From Leptospirillum sp037442005 (GTDB taxonomy: Bacteria > Nitrospirota > Leptospirillia > Leptospirillales > Leptospirillaceae): a DNA stretch of 64,000 nt. A program made the translations under genes and the position numbers. Under the pieces are notes generated by a model, which had not been told where the DNA came from, did not search any database, and saw only the letters and a program-made list of their open reading frames with translations. Location of the stretch: NCBI GenBank assembly GCA_037442005.1, contig JBBIRA010000006.1, positions 1 through 64,000 on the forward strand, given 5' to 3'. Below are positions 41,683-49,078 of this stretch, one piece after another. Numbering within the stretch: the first letter of the stretch is position 1; each line of letters starts with the position of its first letter.

Positions 41683-42431
41683 GAGGCGTTCTCCTGCGGT
41701 TCGATTGTCGTGACCGGATCAAGGGTCACGACGACGATATTCAATGTGGCAAAACGTGATTCCTCAAAGGTCGTCTCCCGGACGGGATCAATGCTGCAGA
41801 TGGCCTGGTCCGGTAAGCCGATATTTTCCACGACAACCATGTCCCGGATTCGGGGTGCGATCCCCGGTGTCTGATTCAGGACAGACCAGACGGTGTGGGG
41901 TCCTTTCGGGCCGTCGGTATAAAAAGCCAATACAGGTGCCTTCTTTGCCGCGTCAGGCAGGGCGGGTGAGTGGCCGGTCTTATGGAAAGAGACCACGGAG
42001 GCTTCTTCCCAGGGGATCCCCAGGAGCGCAAATGCCCGTTGAGCGAGTGTCGGTGCCGGGTAGAACGCCAGACTTCTCCGGTCGATTTCCCGGATCAGCG
42101 TTGATCCTATTCCATGGTAGAGGGGATCTCCTGAAGCCAGGACAATGGCGCACCCTTTCGCTGGGGACTCTTCTAAAAAGAGCTTGAGCCGGTCTGTGAG
42201 GGGAGCGGTCTTCCCCCGGATCATGATGGTTTCAAGGGGTTCCGGAAGGGAGCCGGTCAATGTCTTCAGGTGTCTGTCCCCTCCGCAGAGGATCCGGCAA
42301 TGTGAAAACAGACGGGAAAAACGGATGTCCTGAGTGGAAAGCCCTTCCGGTTCCATTCCGATGACATGGATCCGCGCGGAATCAGGGGAGAGGTCGATTC
42401 CGTTTTTCCTGGATGGATGGGTGGATGTCAC
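41679..42431 (-). CDS. cbiE: Cobalt-precorrin-7 C5-methyltransferase
   Basis: A 250-residue SAM enzyme of the tetrapyrrole methylase family that adds the methyl group at C5. It has VIGMEPEGLSTQDIRFSRLF with the family glycine-rich start, CRILCGGDRHLKTL, and IVLASGDPLYHGIGSTLI. The first 20 residues are a divergent lead. Both ends overlap neighbours by 4 bp (cbiD upstream, cbiT downstream), a tight coupled set. Length is slightly above the usual 200-240. Confidence 0.92.
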   Translation of the reverse strand: MTSTHPSRKNGIDLSPDSARIHVIGMEPEGLSTQDIRFSRLFSHCRILCGGDRHLKTLTGSLPEPLETIMIRGKTAPLTDRLKLFLEESPAKGCAIVLASGDPLYHGIGSTLIREIDRRSLAFYPAPTLAQRAFALLGIPWEEASVVSFHKTGHSPALPDAAKKAPVLAFYTDGPKGPHTVWSVLNQTPGIAPRIRDMVVVENIGLPDQAICSIDPVRETTFEESRFATLNIVVVTLDPVTTIEPQENAS

Positions 42432-43576
42432 CGTGTGATATCTCCTTCATGGGCGAGAATCGTTCCATCAAAGTTCGTGAGCAGGATTTCAATTGGAATC
42501 GCCTGTTTGACCGTTTTGGACAAATGGAAGTGAACCCGTCGGGACAGAAGCGAAAAAAATGAAGTACAACCGGAAGCCAGGGCAATCTCTCCAGCGTGAC
42601 GGGCTGTATTGGCCAGGGAGATTTCATCGGACACCGGATCGGGGCACCCCGCTTCCCGTGCGAGGCTGGCGAGGAAAGAAAGATCGACCTGAGATCCAGC
42701 GGCGTGGGTTTGGGTGACCCCCGTGGCCAGTTTTGAAAATTTTCCGAGAAAACCGGCCATGATGACTTTTCCGACATTTTTCTTTTGGGCTTCCCGAAGG
42801 GAGAAACCTGTAAAATCACCGATTTGCACAAAAGCTTCTTCCGGAAGATCCGGTCGGGCTTTCTGGGCGAATTTTTCGCTTTGACCGCCGGTGGTGAAGA
42901 CAAGGGTCGTGATCCCTCTGGCCAGGGCGACATCGATGGCCTGGGTGATGCTGGCCCTGTAAGCGGCGGTACTGAAGGGAACCACGATGCCTTTTGTCCC
43001 GAGAATGGAGAGCCCACCCCTGATCCCCAGACGTCCGTTCAGGGTTTTCTCCGCCAGGACCTCTCCCCCTGGAATAGAGATGGTCACGTCCATTCCGACG
43101 TCTTTGAACCCATATTTTCCGGAGGCCCAATCGGCCAGGAGCGGCAGTCTCGAAGTAAACTCCTTCTGAATCATTTCCCGTGGAACCGGGTTGATGGCAG
43201 GATCCCCGACCGGGAGTCCAAGCCCCGGCTTGGTGACGGTGCCGACGCCTTCTCCGGCGAAAAAGCGGATCATGGGCTGGTCGGTGATCCGGATCCGGGT
43301 GACAATGGCGGCTCCGTGTGTGACATCAGGATCATCGCCGGCATCCTTGATAATGGTGGCGGTCGCTTGTGGCGGGGCGGACGGAGACACCTTGGCACAA
43401 AGATCAAGGGAGGCCAGCGGAAAGACCGCTTTTTTTCCGATCGGCAAACGGATGGCAATCTCTTCTGACGGGTTACCCGTCAGCAACGCCTCAAGACAGG
43501 CGGCGACCCCCGCCTGTGCACAGGCCCCTGTCGAGTAGCCGGTTCGTTGTCCTTTTTGTTTTTCTTTTATGTCCAC
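42428..43576 (-). CDS. cbiD: Cobalt-precorrin-5B C1-methyltransferase
   Basis: About 382 residues, the SAM enzyme that methylates C1 in the anaerobic cobalamin pathway. The family start GQRTGYSTGACAQAGVAACL is clear, followed by KDAGDDPDVTHGAAIVTRI, GEGVGTVTKPGLGLPVGDPAINP and VFTTGGQSEKFA. I place the start at a GTG at 43576, just ahead of the conserved region; upstream codons to a TTG at 43687 read like non-coding sequence. The ribosome binding site is weak in either case. It is the first gene of the cbiD-E-T-G set. Confidence 0.92.
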   Translation of the reverse strand: MDIKEKQKGQRTGYSTGACAQAGVAACLEALLTGNPSEEIAIRLPIGKKAVFPLASLDLCAKVSPSAPPQATATIIKDAGDDPDVTHGAAIVTRIRITDQPMIRFFAGEGVGTVTKPGLGLPVGDPAINPVPREMIQKEFTSRLPLLADWASGKYGFKDVGMDVTISIPGGEVLAEKTLNGRLGIRGGLSILGTKGIVVPFSTAAYRASITQAIDVALARGITTLVFTTGGQSEKFAQKARPDLPEEAFVQIGDFTGFSLREAQKKNVGKVIMAGFLGKFSKLATGVTQTHAAGSQVDLSFLASLAREAGCPDPVSDEISLANTARHAGEIALASGCTSFFSLLSRRVHFHLSKTVKQAIPIEILLTNFDGTILAHEGDITR

Positions 43577-43701
43577 AATGTCGGGGGTTCCGTCCTTTGT
43601 GTCGGTTCGGTGTCGGCTATGACGGGGGCAGGCAATCCTGTCCTTCTCATGACCCGGGCGGACAAGCCGCTGCTGGTTTTGGGGCAAAGGGAATGAATGC
43701 T

Positions 43702-44619
43702 TTATCCTAGAACGCCCTGCCCCTTTTCTTCAAGTGATCTCCGGGAACTTTCTCCAGTCCGGTTGGGGACGGGGAGATCTCTTCCGGAGAGGACAGCCGG
43801 ACCCGGAAGGGGTGACCGGAAGAGCCATTCTTCCATGGAGGGGAACGAAGAGAGTTTTTTCATCCCGATCCGGTGATCCGGAATCAGGCCGGACAGGAGG
43901 GACTGGAACAATGGTCCATGGTTCGGGTGAGCGATGTGGCACAGTTCATGAACAATGACAAGATCCACATCGTGGTCTGCTAAAAAGGCCAGGCGGAACG
44001 AGAGAGACATGGTCCCCCGGCGGTTCATGGACCCCCATTGCCGATGGGTATTCCTGACCACCACCCGGGTCGGGTAAAGGGCCATTTCCGGACATCGCAC
44101 CAGAAGAATGGTCCGGATCCGTGTAAGGAAACTGTCCATCATGAACCGGCGGACTTTTTCCTGCCAATGGTCCCCCGGGAGGTCGGAGGGATCGGGAATA
44201 CAAAGGTTCTGCCCGGAAAGGTAGGGAATCCTTCCGTTCCTACCGGCCGGGTCTTCCCTGTCCCGGTCCGGGAGGGACACCAGGGTAATGGGGACAAAGA
44301 ATCCATTCACAGGAACGGTTGAACCGGTCCATCCTTCACCGGAATCGGGAGGAATGTCTTTTGCGGCTCCCGATCGCATAGCCATCTCCGTCAGATGGAG
44401 GAGGCGGTTTTGGATCCACCGGCGGTGACGACCCAGTATTTTCCTGATCTTTTCGTTTGTTGTTCCACGTGGAACTTTCAGTTGGAGTGTCCATCTGTCC
44501 GTTTCAGAAGCGGGAGAGATTGAGAGGGAATAACGGTGGGGGGAGGGATGGGTTTTAAGGATGAGAACGAGTTTGTCCGGTAAAACAATGGGGTCATCCT
44601 GGAGAGGGGGGCGTTTCAT
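43702..44619 (-). CDS. YgjP/DUF45-type metal-dependent peptidase
   Basis: A 305-residue protein with the M48-like YgjP signature VIVHELCHIAHPNHGPLF, whose HExxH plus downstream histidine bind zinc. The amino part is DUF45-like (WTLQLKVPRGTTNEKIRKIL, RRWIQNRLL). Members are often linked to restriction or envelope loci, but cellular substrates are unknown. The ATG at 44619 has GAGGAAAG about 9 bases upstream; the frame is open further but into a non-coding region. Its 5' half contains a parS-like site, so part of its sequence (VPRGTTNEK) is shaped by that element. Confidence 0.85.
   Translation of the reverse strand: MKRPPLQDDPIVLPDKLVLILKTHPSPHRYSLSISPASETDRWTLQLKVPRGTTNEKIRKILGRHRRWIQNRLLHLTEMAMRSGAAKDIPPDSGEGWTGSTVPVNGFFVPITLVSLPDRDREDPAGRNGRIPYLSGQNLCIPDPSDLPGDHWQEKVRRFMMDSFLTRIRTILLVRCPEMALYPTRVVVRNTHRQWGSMNRRGTMSLSFRLAFLADHDVDLVIVHELCHIAHPNHGPLFQSLLSGLIPDHRIGMKKLSSFPSMEEWLFRSPLPGPAVLSGRDLPVPNRTGESSRRSLEEKGQGVLG
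44461..44476. other. parS: parS-like centromere site 1
   Basis: TGTTCCACGTGGAACT matches the 16 bp ParB site TGTTCCACGTGGAACA at 15 positions. It lies inside the YgjP-like gene, 7.8 kb left of parB. ParB is expected to load here and spread. Confidence 0.8.
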
Positions 44620-44917
44620 TGGTGTGCTTTCCTCCCGGGGGAATGGTTTTTCTGGGGAAGAGCCCGGCCGGTCAGGTGATGGGCTGCTGGCTCTTCGGTG
44701 GAGGGGCTGACTTGAGCTCCTCCCGGTGCTCAAAATGAGGCCTGAGTATATCAGCCTGGAACCTTGGCTGGTCAACCGGCAGGGCGTTTCGGTGGATCTT
44801 TCGCGGTGCTTGAGGGCATGGAGCCGTTCCCTTGGAAAAGAGTGTTTTTTCCATCCTGTATTGACTCAGGTGCAAGGATCTGATAAGTTTCCCCGGTTAA
44901 GGATTAAAGGAGGGATC
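44620..44917. promoter_or_regulatory. Divergent region with a possible rplI promoter
   Basis: TTGACT (44861-44866) followed after 17 bp by TAAGTT (44884-44889) could be the promoter of the rplI-rpmH-rnpA-yidC run, ending 29 bases before rplI. The match at -10 is poor. An open frame in phase with rplI covers much of this region but has no good start. Confidence 0.35.
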
Positions 44918-45373
44918 ATGAGCAAAATGTCTGTTATTTTAAAGCAAGATGTTGAAAAATTGGGAAAAGCAGGGGATCTGGTTCAGGTTTCCAAAGGCTA
45001 CGCAAGAAATTACCTGATGCCCAAAAAGATGGTTATTGAAGCTGACAAGCATAATCTCGAACTTGTGGAACTTCACCGGAAACAGGCCCGGGAGAGAGCC
45101 GACAAGCATCATCAGTCCCTGGTGGCGCTTTCGGGCCGGTTGTCAGAGATGACCCTTTCTCTCACGGTCAAGGTGGGAGATGCCGACCGGTTGTTCGGAT
45201 CGATTACAGCCCAGGATATTGTTGACGGGTTGAAAGCCCGTGATATTCTGCTTGACCGCAAACAGATTCATCTCGATCGTCCCCTGAAGGAGCTTGGGGA
45301 GTCCCGGGTCCCTGTCCGCCTTGGTGAAAAAGTAGAAACAGCTCTGAAGGTCGTTTTAGTCGCTTCAGTCTGA
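44918..45373 (+). CDS. rplI: Ribosomal protein bL9
   Basis: A 151-residue large-subunit protein. The conserved start SVILKQDVEKLGKAGDLVQV is followed by KGYARNYLMPKKMVIEA, then the long connecting helix and the carboxyl domain (LFGSITAQDIVDGL). AAAGGAGG precedes the ATG by 5 bases, a strong site. rplI is usually with rpsF, ssb and rpsR; here none of these is near, and it instead leads into rpmH. Confidence 0.97.
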   Translation: MSKMSVILKQDVEKLGKAGDLVQVSKGYARNYLMPKKMVIEADKHNLELVELHRKQARERADKHHQSLVALSGRLSEMTLSLTVKVGDADRLFGSITAQDIVDGLKARDILLDRKQIHLDRPLKELGESRVPVRLGEKVETALKVVLVASV

Positions 45374-45428
45374 AGTCAGAAATGAACGGGGGGCGTAACC
45401 CCCCCCCGAATATGGGAGAGCCAGTACG

Positions 45429-45563
45429 ATGTCCATTACGTTCAAGCCTAGCAATCTGCGTCGGAAAAGAACACACGGATTTATGAAAAGAATGTCGACT
45501 CCTCAGGGTCGGAATGTCATCAAGAGACGGAGAGCCAAGGGTCGCCATCGCCTGACTGTTTGA
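45429..45563 (+). CDS. rpmH: Ribosomal protein bL34
   Basis: A 44-residue basic protein, MSITFKPSNLRRKRTHGFMK and onward to KRRRAKGRHRLTV, clearly L34, which differs from most homologues by SITFKPSNL instead of MKRTFQPS. It begins the conserved rpmH-rnpA-yidD-yidC series that in many bacteria adjoins dnaA. A C-rich/G-rich hairpin (about 45390-45410) separates it from rplI. GGGAGAG is about 9 bases before the ATG. Confidence 0.97.
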   Translation: MSITFKPSNLRRKRTHGFMKRMSTPQGRNVIKRRRAKGRHRLTV

Positions 45564-45579
45564 GCGTGGTCTTCATCCA

Positions 45580-45921
45580 TTGAAATGGGTCCCGCTGCGA
45601 AAGTCTCAGATCCAGGACCTGATCAGGAGTCCCTTCCGCAAGATTTCCCTCCAGGAATGCATTGTTTTCTATCGGCCCGATCTTCCGCTCCAGGTCTCCT
45701 TTATCTCCGGGCGGAAACTCGGGAAAGCGCATGAGAGAAACCGGATCCGCCGTCGGATCCGGGAAGCGGTAAGACCATTGGGTCTTGTTCAGGAGGGTCA
45801 ATGGATCTTCATGGGAAGGCGCCCGGCGATCAAGGCCGATTTTCATCAGATGCAAAAGCGTCTTGCTGTCACTCTGAAGGAACTGACCCAGGATCAGCCG
45901 GGAAACTCTCTATCGGTCTGA
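45580..45921 (+). CDS. rnpA: Ribonuclease P protein component
   Basis: A 113-residue basic protein that helps the RNase P RNA mature tRNA 5' ends. The RNR signature is present as SGRKLGKAHERNRIRRRIRE. It begins 16 bp after rpmH with a TTG; the ribosome binding site is weak and an upstream start is blocked by a stop. The amino part is shorter than usual but holds the aromatic FYRPD segment. Its last 120 bases are read in another frame by the likely yidD gene. Confidence 0.92.
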   Translation: MKWVPLRKSQIQDLIRSPFRKISLQECIVFYRPDLPLQVSFISGRKLGKAHERNRIRRRIREAVRPLGLVQEGQWIFMGRRPAIKADFHQMQKRLAVTLKELTQDQPGNSLSV

Positions 45922-46103
45922 TTGTGGCCTATCAGCGTTTTATGTCTCCCTGGCTGGCGCCTTCTTGCCGGTTTGATCCGACCTGTTCGTCATATGCTGC
46001 CGAAGCCTTCAGGAAGTATCCTTTTTTCAAGGCATTCGGGAAATCCCTGTGGAGAATCCTGCGATGCCATCCTTTTCACCCTGGAGGAAAGGACGAACCC
46101 TGA
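45801..46103 (+). CDS. yidD: Membrane protein insertion efficiency factor YidD
   Basis: The carboxyl 65 residues match YidD: KLSIGLIVAYQRFMSPWLAP, SCRFDPTCSSYAAEAFRKY and RCHPFHPGG. YidD aids YidC-dependent membrane insertion. The start is unclear. An ATG at 45801 has AGGAGG 4 bases upstream and gives about 35 extra residues overlapping rnpA out of frame; the only later start in frame, GTG at 45924, would cut into the conserved helix. A non-standard start near the KLSIG segment is also possible. Confidence 0.8.
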   Translation: MDLHGKAPGDQGRFSSDAKASCCHSEGTDPGSAGKLSIGLIVAYQRFMSPWLAPSCRFDPTCSSYAAEAFRKYPFFKAFGKSLWRILRCHPFHPGGKDEP

Positions 46104-46160
46104 TCGCCCAGTCCAAGTTTCCCCTCATACGTGGAATTGTAGGAAAGGTTCCCTGGTAAA

Positions 46161-47696
46161 ATGCTGAAAAAACTCCTTCCGATTGTCCTGATCGTCCTTG
46201 CGTTCAATTTTCTGATTTACTCCATCTGGAACAAGCCGAAAGACGGAAAGAATCTGGCTCCGACCGCGAAGAAAACATTGGAAGCGCTCTCGGTTCCGAT
46301 GGTGGATGATCCTCTTACGTCTCTGTTCGAGATTTCCGGACAGGATGTCCGCTGGACTCTTTCTTTAAAAACCGGTCAGATTACGGGATGGGAGCTTGTA
46401 CGGTATTCTCATCTTTCCAACGGGAAAACACTCGGTCTGCTTGTTTCAAAACCAGGTTTTTCCTCGATGGGTCTTTTTACCCGGTCTCAGGGAACGCTGA
46501 TTCCTCTTTATCCGGTTTCCGTGACGCTTGACGGGACACCTCTTGCCTCCGGCTCCCGGAAGACCCTATCCAGCGCGTCCAAAGTCGAAGAAAAGTTCAT
46601 GGTGAACGGGAGCCCCCTGACGCTCACCTATGGATTGCCTGCATCGGGTTACGAGGTGGCTGTCACCATCGCCAACCCGGGGAAAGTGCCGGTGATTTTC
46701 GGTTCGGGGGAAAACTTCGGTCTTTCCGGCATCACCCAGAGCTATGGGACAGAGTTCCAGGGGCCGATCCATTCCACCGAATCCAAGATGGAAGAGGTGA
46801 AAAAAGATGGTGTCTTCACCTTTGATCATCCTCTTGCCTGGCTGGGAAATGAAGATAAATATTTCATTGGTCTCTTCACGAATCCGAAGGGCATTGCCCT
46901 CTCTGAGATCCGCCGGTCGGGGCCGAACTCCTGGATTGAGCTGCAGGCCATGGGAAATGCGTCGTTTTCCGTCATTGGTGAACCAAAGCGGTACGCTCTT
47001 CTCAAAGCGCAGAATCCTTCGCTGATCGATACGATCGATTTTGGCTGGTTCCTGTTTGGCCGCATCATGTTTATCAGTCTGATTGCAAAACCGTTGTTCC
47101 TTCTTATGACGTATCTTCACAATGTCCTGCTCAATTATGGTCTCGCGATTATCCTGGTGACGATCATCATCAAACTGATCTTCTCTCCGCTCGCCTTCAT
47201 GAGTTACCGGAGCATTCACCAGATGCAGACGCTGCAGCCGGAGATCAAGAAACTTCAGAATCAGTACAAGGATGACAAGGCGGCGCTTAATCAGGCCCTG
47301 ATGGCCCTTTACCGCGAACGGAGGGTGAATCCGCTGGGGGGCTGTCTTCCCATGCTGGTCCAGATTCCTGTTTTTGTCGCCCTCTACAATATCTTGAACA
47401 ATACGGTCGAGTTACGACAGGCTCCCTTCATTCTTTGGATTCATGACCTGTCGTTAAAGGATCCGTATTACATCCTGCCCATCTTGATGGGGCTGACGAT
47501 GATCCTCCAGTACCGGCTGAATCCGGCATCACCCGATCCCGTGCAACAGAAAGTGATGATGTTTGTTCCGGTCATCATGACGTTTTTCTTTCTGAACTTT
47601 CCTTCGGGACTCGTTTTGTATTGGCTGGTTAATAATATTCTGACCATTCTCCAGCAATACCTGACAACGAGTTACCTGAAGAAGCAATCCGCCTGA
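46161..47696 (+). CDS. yidC: Membrane protein insertase YidC
   Basis: A 511-residue insertase of the Oxa1/YidC family, the Gram-negative form with a large periplasmic domain between the first helix (KLLPIVLIVLAFNFLIYSIW) and the five-helix core. The core contains GLAIILVTIIIKLIFSPLAF, RRVNPLGGCLPMLVQIPVF and IMTFFFLNFPSGLVLYWLVNN. The positively charged groove arginine is likely in the IKLIF/SYRS region. It follows yidD by 57 bp and is followed by mnmE after 15 bp. Confidence 0.96.
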   Translation: MLKKLLPIVLIVLAFNFLIYSIWNKPKDGKNLAPTAKKTLEALSVPMVDDPLTSLFEISGQDVRWTLSLKTGQITGWELVRYSHLSNGKTLGLLVSKPGFSSMGLFTRSQGTLIPLYPVSVTLDGTPLASGSRKTLSSASKVEEKFMVNGSPLTLTYGLPASGYEVAVTIANPGKVPVIFGSGENFGLSGITQSYGTEFQGPIHSTESKMEEVKKDGVFTFDHPLAWLGNEDKYFIGLFTNPKGIALSEIRRSGPNSWIELQAMGNASFSVIGEPKRYALLKAQNPSLIDTIDFGWFLFGRIMFISLIAKPLFLLMTYLHNVLLNYGLAIILVTIIIKLIFSPLAFMSYRSIHQMQTLQPEIKKLQNQYKDDKAALNQALMALYRERRVNPLGGCLPMLVQIPVFVALYNILNNTVELRQAPFILWIHDLSLKDPYYILPILMGLTMILQYRLNPASPDPVQQKVMMFVPVIMTFFFLNFPSGLVLYWLVNNILTILQQYLTTSYLKKQSA

Positions 47697-47711
47697 TCCT
47701 GGGGTGCCCCC

Positions 47712-49064
47712 ATGGATCCGATTGTTGCTCTCGTCACCCCTCCCGTTCCTGGCCCGGTCGGAATTATCCGCCTGTCCGGGCCGGATCTTCTCCGGCAGTT
47801 TTCCAGGGCTTTTCTTTCTCTTCCTGACCAGCCCGTCCCGCGCCATGCCTACCTGGCCAGTGTGTGTGACGGGGAGGGATCCCCTATAGATGAAGGGCTG
47901 ATTCTTTATTTCCGTTCTCCGGACAGTTTTACCGGAGAAGATGTCATCGAATGCCAGATGCACGGAAATCCTCATTCATTACGGGCAATCCAAAAACGTC
48001 TGATCGCATTGGGGGCCCGTGAAGCCCTCCCGGGAGAGTTTTCCTACCGCGCTTATTTGCACCACAAAATGACCCTTCTGAAAGCGGAATCGTTGAACCG
48101 GATGATCAGTGCCCCTTCCTATCAACATTTTCTCGGAGGGTTTTCCGATTACACCGCTCCTGAGAGCGATCCGGTGGCCCGTCTTCGGGAGGAGGTTATC
48201 GATCTTCTTGCTCATTTTTATGTGGCGGTTGACCATCTTGACCTGCCGGAGGAAGAGGCTCCGGATCCAGAGAACCTTCTTTCCCGGCTTGATCATCTCA
48301 TTGTTAAAACACGGACCATGCTCGAAGATCAGAAGAAAGGTCTTAAACAGCGTTCCGGGTTTACGGTGGCTCTTATAGGGCATCCCAATAGTGGAAAATC
48401 GTCCCTCTTCAATCGCCTTCTGGGGGAGTCAAGGGCCCTCGTTTCAACAGTTCCGGGAACGACACGGGATGTTATTGAAGGGCGGTACCCCACCCCGCAT
48501 GGAGATATTGTTCTTCTTGATACGGCCGGTATCCGATTGACTGATGACCCCCTTGAAAAAGCCGGTATCCGGATGACCCGGTCATTACTCAGGGAGATCT
48601 CTCTGGCGGTGTTTCTCGTTTCCCCGGAGAACCTGTCTCCGGTCGCTCTTTCCCCCAAAGGGGATTTTCTGACGGTCCTGAATAAATCGGATCTCCTGGC
48701 GCGAAAGATCCTTCCTTCCCTGCTCAAGACGATGAATTCCCGTTTTACTCCTGTTTATCCTGTTTCTTCTAAAACCGGACAAGGAGTCAGCGAATTTCTG
48801 GAGGCTCTGTCCGAACGTGCCCGGGTGTATTATGAAGAAACGGGCAGGGGGGTCTCCGGGGCTTCTTCCTGTTTGCGGCGGGATCTGTTGTCGGGGTTCC
48901 TTCGTGAACTGAAGCAGTCCCGCCTGGCTCTCTCCCGGGGACAATTGATGGAAGCACTTCACGGAATTGAACTCTTCCGGGGAGAATGGGAGAAGCTGTT
49001 TGGAGTGGTTTCTCACGGGGAGGTGTATGACCGGGTTTTTGCCTCCTTTTGTATCGGCAAGTAG
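47712..49064 (+). CDS. mnmE: tRNA modification GTPase MnmE
   Basis: A 450-residue GTPase that works with MnmG to build the xm5U34 modification in tRNA. It has the folate-binding amino domain, a G domain inside helical regions (P-loop GHPNSGKSSLFNRLLG, G3 LLDTAGIR, NKSD), and the catalytic carboxyl end CIGK. The overall length is normal. It lies 15 bp after yidC and 14 bp before mnmG, the usual order in origin regions. Confidence 0.95.
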   Translation: MDPIVALVTPPVPGPVGIIRLSGPDLLRQFSRAFLSLPDQPVPRHAYLASVCDGEGSPIDEGLILYFRSPDSFTGEDVIECQMHGNPHSLRAIQKRLIALGAREALPGEFSYRAYLHHKMTLLKAESLNRMISAPSYQHFLGGFSDYTAPESDPVARLREEVIDLLAHFYVAVDHLDLPEEEAPDPENLLSRLDHLIVKTRTMLEDQKKGLKQRSGFTVALIGHPNSGKSSLFNRLLGESRALVSTVPGTTRDVIEGRYPTPHGDIVLLDTAGIRLTDDPLEKAGIRMTRSLLREISLAVFLVSPENLSPVALSPKGDFLTVLNKSDLLARKILPSLLKTMNSRFTPVYPVSSKTGQGVSEFLEALSERARVYYEETGRGVSGASSCLRRDLLSGFLRELKQSRLALSRGQLMEALHGIELFRGEWEKLFGVVSHGEVYDRVFASFCIGK

Positions 49065-49078
49065 AAAGAGGAATGGAT

